Part shown: piece after piece, positions 58,676 through 64,000 of the stretch
How positions within the stretch are numbered: the stretch's first letter is position 1
Layout of the letters: the number at the start of each line of letters is the position of its first letter
Assembly (NCBI RefSeq): GCF_038049925.1
Contig: NZ_CP145809.1
Location: 2,514,599 to 2,578,598, forward strand
DNA length: 64,000 bases
DNA from: Georgenia sp. M64
GTDB lineage: Bacteria; Actinomycetota; Actinomycetes; Actinomycetales; Actinomycetaceae
Reading direction: 5' to 3'
Position numbers and translations under genes: made by a program
Notes under the pieces: model-generated
Seen by the model: only the letters and a program-made list of their open reading frames with translations
Told to the model about the DNA's origin: nothing
The model's database searches: none

Positions 58676-59746
58676 TCAGGCAGGAGAGACGGAGACGTCC
58701 AGAGCGATGCTCTGCGGTGTGGGGTCGTCGCCGGGGTTGCCGCGAGACGTGCGCGGACTGGCGTCGAGGTCGAAGAGGGTGGTCGGAGCGGCCTCCGCGG
58801 TGACGGACGCACCGCTCGCGGCCACCAGGGGCGCACCGGGAACGGCGGCCGACGACGGCGTGCGTGAGTTCCCGCTGCTACCGACGGCTGTGCCGGTGGG
58901 TGCGCTGGGTTCGCCGTCGGTGGCGACGAATGCCGGGTCGGCCGGCCGGAGCTCCCCGTGTCGACTCTCGGGTGTCGCACCGACGAGCCGGTCGGCGCCC
59001 GTCGTCACGGTGGGTGCGGCCATGTCACCGACGACAGCGCTGGCCTCGTCAGCCACCGGTACGGGTGTCGCGGCCGTCGGACCTGCATCGGGCGAAATCT
59101 GGAGTGCGGGAGTAGCGGGCTCCGGCGGGGCGGCCTCCGGGACCAGCTCGAGCGCGACGTCGTCCAAGGTGTCAGTGACGGGGTCGAGAGCGGGCTCAAC
59201 GGGCGCCGCGATCTCCGCGAGGCTCTCCACCACGGGTGCCACAGCTTCGACGACCGGGGCAGCCACCTCAACGACCGGCTCGGCAGCCTCCACCACCGGG
59301 GCAGCCACCTCAACCACCTGCGCGGCAGCCTCCACCACGGGCGCTGCCACCTCAACCACCGGCACGGCAGCCTCCACCACGGGCGCTGCCACCTCAACCA
59401 CCGGCACGGCAGCCTCCACGACCGGGGCAGCCACCTCAACCACCGGCGCCGCGGGAGCGACCGCCGTCTCGACCGCCTCCGTGCTTGCCCTCTCGACGAC
59501 CTCGTTCGTGGCGGACGCCATGGGGTCGACGGCTGTCGAAACCGGCGCGGCGACCTGCTCGACGACGGTCTCCGCGCCGTCCAGCGCGCCACCGTCGAGC
59601 ACGGACGCACTCGCCGATGACGCGAGCGCGGCACCGGCGACCAGGGCGCCCGCCGAGCCGGCGAGCAGCCCCAGCCCGCGCAGGACCCACCGTCCGAGAC
59701 GGCGTTCGCCGTCCGGGCGCTGGTCCCTGCCCTGCGAGCCGGACAT
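58676..59746 (-). CDS. exported protein with eleven APVVEVA-type heptad repeats
   Basis: This 356-residue protein has an arginine-rich n-region and a long hydrophobic segment (WVLRGLGLLAGSAGALVAGA), probably a signal or anchor. Eleven consecutive 7-residue units of the form (A/V/E)PVVE(V/A)A follow, encoded by near-identical 42-nt DNA pairs between about 59215 and 59450. The C-terminal 150 residues are low-complexity Pro/Ala/Thr with no LPxTG. It may be an extended wall-spanning stalk. ATG 59746 is preceded by GGAGG five bases away. No homologous family is recognised. It sits upstream of and parallel to the LPATG-protein gene. Confidence 0.75.
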   Translation of the reverse strand: MSGSQGRDQRPDGERRLGRWVLRGLGLLAGSAGALVAGAALASSASASVLDGGALDGAETVVEQVAAPVSTAVDPMASATNEVVERASTEAVETAVAPAAPVVEVAAPVVEAAVPVVEVAAPVVEAAVPVVEVAAPVVEAAAQVVEVAAPVVEAAEPVVEVAAPVVEAVAPVVESLAEIAAPVEPALDPVTDTLDDVALELVPEAAPPEPATPALQISPDAGPTAATPVPVADEASAVVGDMAAPTVTTGADRLVGATPESRHGELRPADPAFVATDGEPSAPTGTAVGSSGNSRTPSSAAVPGAPLVAASGASVTAEAAPTTLFDLDASPRTSRGNPGDDPTPQSIALDVSVSPA

Positions 59747-59812
59747 GTCACCTCCGGTGTGGTCTACGCCACAACGTAGAGGCGACACCGCGACCATGCC
59801 ACCTGAACAGGT

Positions 59813-59858
59813 GTCGACAGGAATGGGCGAGGCGGGTCGACAGGAATGGGCGAGGCGG
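59813..59858. repeat. 23-nt tandem duplication
   Basis: GTCGACAGGAATGGGCGAGG plus CGG occurs twice in direct succession (59813-59835 and 59836-59858). It lies between the MMPL gene stop and the heptad-repeat gene start. Confidence 0.85.
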
Positions 59859-59953
59859 CACGGCAAGCCGACCGCCGCCCGCGGTGCAGGCCGCGCCGCC
59901 GTGCAGGCCGGCCCGGCGCAGACCACCCGCGGTGCGAGGCCGACCGACCCTCC

Positions 59954-62623
59954 TCAGCGCACCCCCGCCGGCGCCACAGCGTGCGGCTGCTCGCCGTCGT
60001 CGATCCCGAGCGACCGCTCGAGCTTGGCGCCTTCGACGTCGACGTCCGGCAGGACCCGGTCGAGCCAGCGCGGCAGCCACCACGCCCGCTCCCCCAGCAG
60101 GCTCAGCACCGCCGGGGTCAGCGTCATCCGCACGAGGAACGCGTCCACCAGCACGCCGAGCGCGAGCCCGAACCCGATCGGCCGGATCATCGTCAGCTCG
60201 GCGAAGATGAACCCGCCGAACACCGCCACCATGATGATCGCCGCGGCCGTCACCACCCGGGCGCTGTGGTCGAAACCGCTGACGACGGCGGAGCGGGCGT
60301 CCTCACCGTGGACGTAGGACTCGCGCATCGCCGAGACCAGGAACACCTGGTAGTCCATCGCGAGCCCGAAGAGCACACCGATGAGCATGATCGGCAGGAA
60401 GCTCAGCACGGGACCGGGCTCGTGGACGTCGAAGACGCCCGAGGCGATGCCGAGCTGGTAGGTCGCCACGACGCCGCCGAACGTCGCCGCGAGCGAGACG
60501 AGGAAGCCCGCGGTGGCGAGCAGCGGCACCCAGATCGAGCGGAACACCATGAGCAGCAGCAGGAGCGACAGCCCGATCACGACGGCCAGGTAGACGGGCA
60601 GGGCGTCACCGAGGCGTGCGGAGATGTCGATGTTCGCGACCGTCTGGCCGGTCAGGCCGATCGTGACGCCGCGGGCGTCGCCGATCACGGGGGCGGCGTC
60701 GTCGAGCCGGTTGACCAGCTCGACGGTCGACTCCGCCGACGGGCCGTCGGCCGGGACGAGCTGGAACGCGAGCGTGGACCGGTCCTCGCTCACGCCGAAC
60801 GGCACCACGTACTCCACGCCGCCGACGCCTGCGAGGTCCTCGGCCACGTCGAGCTGGACGTCGGTGAGCGTCGCGTCGTCGGCCGGCACGTCGTCCAGGG
60901 TCGCGACGGCGATGAGCGGCCCGTTGGCGCCGGCACCGAAGTTGTCCCGGATGAGGTCGTAGGTGCGGTAGGCGGTGGTGTCGGCCGGCTCGGCGCTGCC
61001 GTCGGGCAGGCCCAGCCGCAGCTGCGGCGCGGGGCTGGCCAGGACCGCGGCGACGACGGCGACGCCGAGGATCGCGAGCCACGGCTTCCCCTGGACGACG
61101 GCGGCCCAGCTCCGGCGGGTGCGGCGCGCGCGCCGGGTGGTCGCCGCCGGCTGCGCGGTGCGGGGCGCGGTGCGCTGCCGGCGCGGCAGCACCCGGTCCC
61201 CCAGCAGGGCCAGGAGCGCCGGGGCCAGGGTGAGCGCGGCGAGCACCGCGACGACGACGGTCGCCGCGGCCACGAGGCCCATGGTCGCCAGGAAGGGGAT
61301 GCCGGTGAGGGTGAGCGCGGCGAGGGCGATGACCACCGTGGTGCCGGCGAAGGCGACCGCGTTGCCGGCCGTGCCGCTGGCGAGGGCGATGGACGCGGTG
61401 CGCTCCATGCCGCGGCGGAGCTGGATCCGGTGCCGGTTGAGGATGAAGAGGGAGTAGTCGATGCCGACGGCGAGGCCCAGCATGAGCGCCAGCGCCGGGG
61501 TCACGCTCGTCATCTCGACCACCGAGCTGAGGGCGAGCGCCCCGCCGATGCCGATGCCGACGCCCACCACGGCGACGAGCAGCGGCAGCCCGGCGGCCAC
61601 GACCGAACCGAGCATCACCAGCAGGACGATGGCCGCGATGACGAGGCCGACCGCCTCGCCGGGACCGAAGGCGCCCGCGATGTCGGAGACGATCTCGGTG
61701 CTGTAGTCGACCTGGACCCCGGCCTCGGCGAGGGGCTCGCCGACCCGCTGGACCTCCTCGGTGATCTCCGCGGGCAGCGTGCCGCCCCCGACGGCGTCGA
61801 AGCGGATCTGCGCCATGGCGACCGTGCCGTTCTCGGAGACCTGCCGCACGCCGTCGGTCAGTGCCGCGAGCCGCTCGCCCTGGTCGAGCTCGGTCTCCCC
61901 GCTGGCGAGATCGGCCTCGCCCTGCTCGATCCGGGCGAGGCCCGCGTCGATCTCCGCCTGGGCGGCGTCGAGCTCGGCGGCGCCGGCCTCGAGCTCGGCC
62001 CGGCCGGCGTCGATCTGCGCCTGCCCGGCGGCGAGCTGCTGCTCGGCGGCGGCGACCTGCTCGGGAGGCATGGCGGCCCGGCCGGCGTCGAGCTGGGCGG
62101 CCTGCTCGTCGAGCTGGGCCTGTGCCGCGTCGAGCTCGGCGGCACCGGCCTCGAGCTCGGCCCGGCCGGCGTCGACCTGCTCCTGCCCGGCGGTCAGCTC
62201 GGCGCGGCCGGCCTCCAGCTCCGCCCGGCCCGCCTCGAGCTCCTGGCGGCCCTGGGCGAGCTGGTCGCCGGTGCCGTCGAGCTGGGCCTGGACCTCGAAC
62301 GGGTCGGTGGCGTCGATGACGCCGTCCAGAGCCGACCACTCCTCGGTGACGTCGGCGACGGCGGCCCTCTGGTCCTCGGTGAACCCGTCCTCGGTGGAGA
62401 ACGTCACCGTGCCGATGACGCCGGAGGCCTCGGGGATCTCGCGCTCGAGATCGTCGAGCACCTCCTGGAAGCGGCTGCCAGGGATGGTGAAGTCGTTGCC
62501 GAGCGGCTTGCCGAGCACGACGGCGCCGGTGCCGGCGAGCGCGATGACCAGCGCCCAGGCGATGACGACGCTCCAGTGGTGCCGGGCGCTCCAGCGTCCG
62601 ATCCGGTGCAGCAGGGCGGCCAC
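59954..62623 (-). CDS. MMPL-family RND transporter with Ala/Glu/Gln-rich coiled coil
   Basis: This 889-residue membrane exporter has about 12 helices in two halves. Each half carries the proton-relay GxxxD-type motif, LAVGIDYSLFILNRHR (first) and FGLAMDYQVFLVSAMRE (second). A large loop between about residues 130 and 245 is a heptad-rich coiled coil with repeated AELEAG and QAQIDAGRAE units, which is common in actinobacterial MMPL proteins. The start is GTG 62623, with GGAGAGGAG five bases upstream; a GTG at 62659 is less likely. It follows the TetR gene by 130 nt in the same direction and is probably regulated by it. Substrates are likely lipids or toxic hydrophobic compounds. Confidence 0.92.
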   Translation of the reverse strand: MAALLHRIGRWSARHHWSVVIAWALVIALAGTGAVVLGKPLGNDFTIPGSRFQEVLDDLEREIPEASGVIGTVTFSTEDGFTEDQRAAVADVTEEWSALDGVIDATDPFEVQAQLDGTGDQLAQGRQELEAGRAELEAGRAELTAGQEQVDAGRAELEAGAAELDAAQAQLDEQAAQLDAGRAAMPPEQVAAAEQQLAAGQAQIDAGRAELEAGAAELDAAQAEIDAGLARIEQGEADLASGETELDQGERLAALTDGVRQVSENGTVAMAQIRFDAVGGGTLPAEITEEVQRVGEPLAEAGVQVDYSTEIVSDIAGAFGPGEAVGLVIAAIVLLVMLGSVVAAGLPLLVAVVGVGIGIGGALALSSVVEMTSVTPALALMLGLAVGIDYSLFILNRHRIQLRRGMERTASIALASGTAGNAVAFAGTTVVIALAALTLTGIPFLATMGLVAAATVVVAVLAALTLAPALLALLGDRVLPRRQRTAPRTAQPAATTRRARRTRRSWAAVVQGKPWLAILGVAVVAAVLASPAPQLRLGLPDGSAEPADTTAYRTYDLIRDNFGAGANGPLIAVATLDDVPADDATLTDVQLDVAEDLAGVGGVEYVVPFGVSEDRSTLAFQLVPADGPSAESTVELVNRLDDAAPVIGDARGVTIGLTGQTVANIDISARLGDALPVYLAVVIGLSLLLLLMVFRSIWVPLLATAGFLVSLAATFGGVVATYQLGIASGVFDVHEPGPVLSFLPIMLIGVLFGLAMDYQVFLVSAMRESYVHGEDARSAVVSGFDHSARVVTAAAIIMVAVFGGFIFAELTMIRPIGFGLALGVLVDAFLVRMTLTPAVLSLLGERAWWLPRWLDRVLPDVDVEGAKLERSLGIDDGEQPHAVAPAGVR

Positions 62624-62753
62624 GAGGGCTCCTCTCCGGGCGCTTGGCCCTGCCGCCACGGTCGTGGCGGGTGAAGTCGGTGGCGCCTTGGGGCAGCCGT
62701 TGATGGGGGCGTCTTGGTGCGGGTGGGGCGATGTGCGCGTGGTGGGAGGACGG

Positions 62754-63371
62754 TCAGTCAGGACTGCGCCACCCGGCGCGGGCGTGCTCCAGCGCGCGGA
62801 TGAGCTCGGTGTTGAACAGGGCGACGGCGTCGGCGTCGGACAGCCCGGCGCTCTGGGTGCGCCAGGCCTTCTCGACCGTCTCGAAGAGGGTCATGACCGT
62901 GGCGGCGAGGGTGCGGGCGCGCAGGGGGTCCGCGTCGGCGAGGCGCTCGGTGAGGACGGCGGCGAGCCAGTCCTCGTGGTGCTGCCACAGGCGCAGGTGC
63001 GCGCGGTGGCCCAGCCCCTCCTCGGCGGCCGCAGCGTCGGCCGGCTGCCAGCCGAGCAGCCCCTGGTCGACGGGGGTCTCGCGGACGGCGGCGACGATCT
63101 CGCCGAGCGGGTCCCCGCCGCGCGGCTGGCGGAGGAAGGCCTCGACGAGGCGCTGGACGGGCGCGGCGGTCGCCTCGGCGACGGCGCCCTCGATGCCGGA
63201 GAAGTAGTTGAAGAACGTCCGGCGGGAGACCCCGGCCCGGTCGGCGATGTCGTCCACCGTCACCCGGTCCGCGCCGTTGTCGCGGCTCAGCTCCTTGACG
63301 GCGTCGAGGAGCGCCTGGCGGGTGCGCGCCTTGTTGAGCTCGCGGCGCCCGGGAGCCGACTCGTCCGTCAT
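62754..63371 (-). CDS. TetR-family transcriptional regulator
   Basis: This 205-residue repressor has the HTH VTVDDIADRAGVSRRTFFNY with FSGIEGAVAEAT and a helical ligand domain ending LFNTELIRALEHARAGW. ATG 63371 opens the protein with DESAPGRRELNKARTRQALL. It precedes the MMPL exporter gene in the same direction and probably senses its substrate. A dyad 20 nt upstream of the start is the likely operator. Confidence 0.92.
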   Translation of the reverse strand: MTDESAPGRRELNKARTRQALLDAVKELSRDNGADRVTVDDIADRAGVSRRTFFNYFSGIEGAVAEATAAPVQRLVEAFLRQPRGGDPLGEIVAAVRETPVDQGLLGWQPADAAAAEEGLGHRAHLRLWQHHEDWLAAVLTERLADADPLRARTLAATVMTLFETVEKAWRTQSAGLSDADAVALFNTELIRALEHARAGWRSPD

Positions 63372-63389
63372 GTCTCCATGGTGCGCTCC

Positions 63390-63409
63390 AACTGCACGCA
63401 GTGCAAGTT
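63390..63409. promoter_or_regulatory. candidate operator of the TetR-MMPL unit
   Basis: AACTGCACGCAGTGCAAGTT is an inverted repeat (AACT-GCAC-GCA-GTGC-A-AGTT) with one extra base, 18 nt before the TetR start codon. It is in the right place for autorepression. Confidence 0.55.
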
Positions 63410-63566
63410 TGCATCGGGTGCATGCCGTCTCGGATGTATCGGGTGCACGCCCTCCTGGATGTAGGAGAATCCCTCCGGGGTCCGACGACGGTCGAGATGT
63501 GGACCGGCGCCCCCGTTCAGCTGCCCGGCGCCATCGGCGCGGCGACCGACGAACAGATGGATGCGC

Positions 63567-63980
63567 ATGCCGGAGTGGTGGAGCAGCGCCTGGCCGGTTC
63601 TTGTCGGCCTCGCCGGCGCCCTCCTCGTGCTGTGGCTGGCCCTGCTCGTCTCCCTCTGGCGCACGAAGCCGGACGAGCTCCGCCTGCGCGAGGCAGTCCG
63701 CCTGCTCCCCGACGTGCTGCGGCTGCTGAGGCGCCTCGCGGGCGACACCTCGCTCCCCCGCGGCATCCGCCTTCGCCTCGTGCTGCTGCTCGCCTACCTG
63801 GCCCTGCCGTTCGATCTCGTCCCGGACTTCATCCCCGTCCTCGGCTACGCGGACGACGTCGTCGTCGTCGTCCTCGTCCTGCGCTCGGTCGTCCGCACGG
63901 CCGGCCCAGAAGCTCTCGAGCGGCACTGGCCGGGAACTCCCGAGGGCCTCGTCGCGGTCCGCAGACTCGTCCGGGACTGA
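63567..63980 (+). CDS. YkvA/DUF1232-type membrane protein
   Basis: This 137-residue protein has an N-terminal membrane helix (VLVGLAGALLVLWLALLVSL) and a C-terminal DUF1232/YkvA domain with the family signature YLALPFDLVPDFIPVLGYAD followed by DVVVVVLVLRSV. The P-x-DLIPDFIP-like core is unmistakable, but the function of the family is unknown. ATG 63567 or 63561 are both possible starts; neither has a strong ribosome binding site. It is divergent from the TetR gene and is the last gene in the window. Confidence 0.88.
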   Translation: MPEWWSSAWPVLVGLAGALLVLWLALLVSLWRTKPDELRLREAVRLLPDVLRLLRRLAGDTSLPRGIRLRLVLLLAYLALPFDLVPDFIPVLGYADDVVVVVLVLRSVVRTAGPEALERHWPGTPEGLVAVRRLVRD

Positions 63981-64000
63981 TCCCGCCGGCGCGCCGGCAG

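Noticed and set aside
59846-62674. A 942-residue plus-strand frame opposite the MMPL exporter
   Set aside because: Antisense shadow of a coiled-coil-rich gene, with no membrane segments or known domain.

Overview
This is a GC-rich window (roughly 70 percent or more by eye) with many GTG starts, ATGA/GTGA stop-start overlaps, a DtxR/IdeR-type iron box, a wax-ester-synthase-like gene, a sortase-anchored protein and MalFG-type permeases without their own ATPase. Together these point to a chromosomal segment of a Gram-positive actinomycete, most likely of the Micrococcales type; I cannot name the genus from sequence alone. I see no rRNA, tRNA or CRISPR array.

Layout. 1-960: 5' part of an IS110-family element running off the left edge, with a structured noncoding end. 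970-2963: a CinA/MoaB-like protein convergent with a secreted PAP2 acid phosphatase. 3311-5410: a compositionally atypical DUF262-DUF1524 nuclease with a C-terminal RAMA-like domain, probably anti-phage. 20555-5776 (minus strand): one tightly coupled catabolic operon of about 14.8 kb, ordered LacI regulator, two sugar permeases, solute-binding lipoprotein, three ADP-ribosylglycohydrolase-family proteins, ribokinase, a TIM-barrel/formylglycine-enzyme-like fusion, a CaiB-type CoA-transferase, a CitE-type lyase and a secreted esterase, ending in a strong terminator. I infer that it imports a ribose-containing compound, cleaves the ribosyl bond, phosphorylates the ribose and processes an acidic aglycone as a CoA ester. 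This is the best candidate for an undescribed system. 20663-20908: decayed remains of a mazEF-like toxin-antitoxin pair. 20980-29174: a complete type II Wadjet (JetABCD) anti-plasmid system.

29241-36065: an ArsR/AHSA1 pair, a siderophore-iron ABC importer divergently arranged around a perfect iron-box palindrome, a hypothetical protein with acidic repeats, and a PemK/RHH toxin-antitoxin pair. 36170-40600: a 1476-residue secreted metallophosphoesterase with lamin-tail domains; its promoter carries four 11-nt direct repeats resembling PHO boxes. 40850-44746: a nitrate/sulfonate/taurine-type ABC importer with an acyl-CoA-dehydrogenase-like flavoprotein behind a perfect TetR-type palindrome. 44769-53170: an AlkD-like protein, a NERD nuclease, TetR/DUF4242, a candidate noncoding RNA, the DUF1326/DUF2182 pair, a hydrolase-LuxR fusion, a VapBC module with a perfect operator, and a WS/DGAT acyltransferase.

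53339-63980: an SDR enzyme, a small voltage-sensor-like membrane protein, a repeat-rich intergenic block (two tandem arrays and a 20-bp inverted repeat), a secreted hydrolase, two repetitive exported proteins (one with an LPATG anchor), a TetR-MMPL exporter pair, and a YkvA-like protein.
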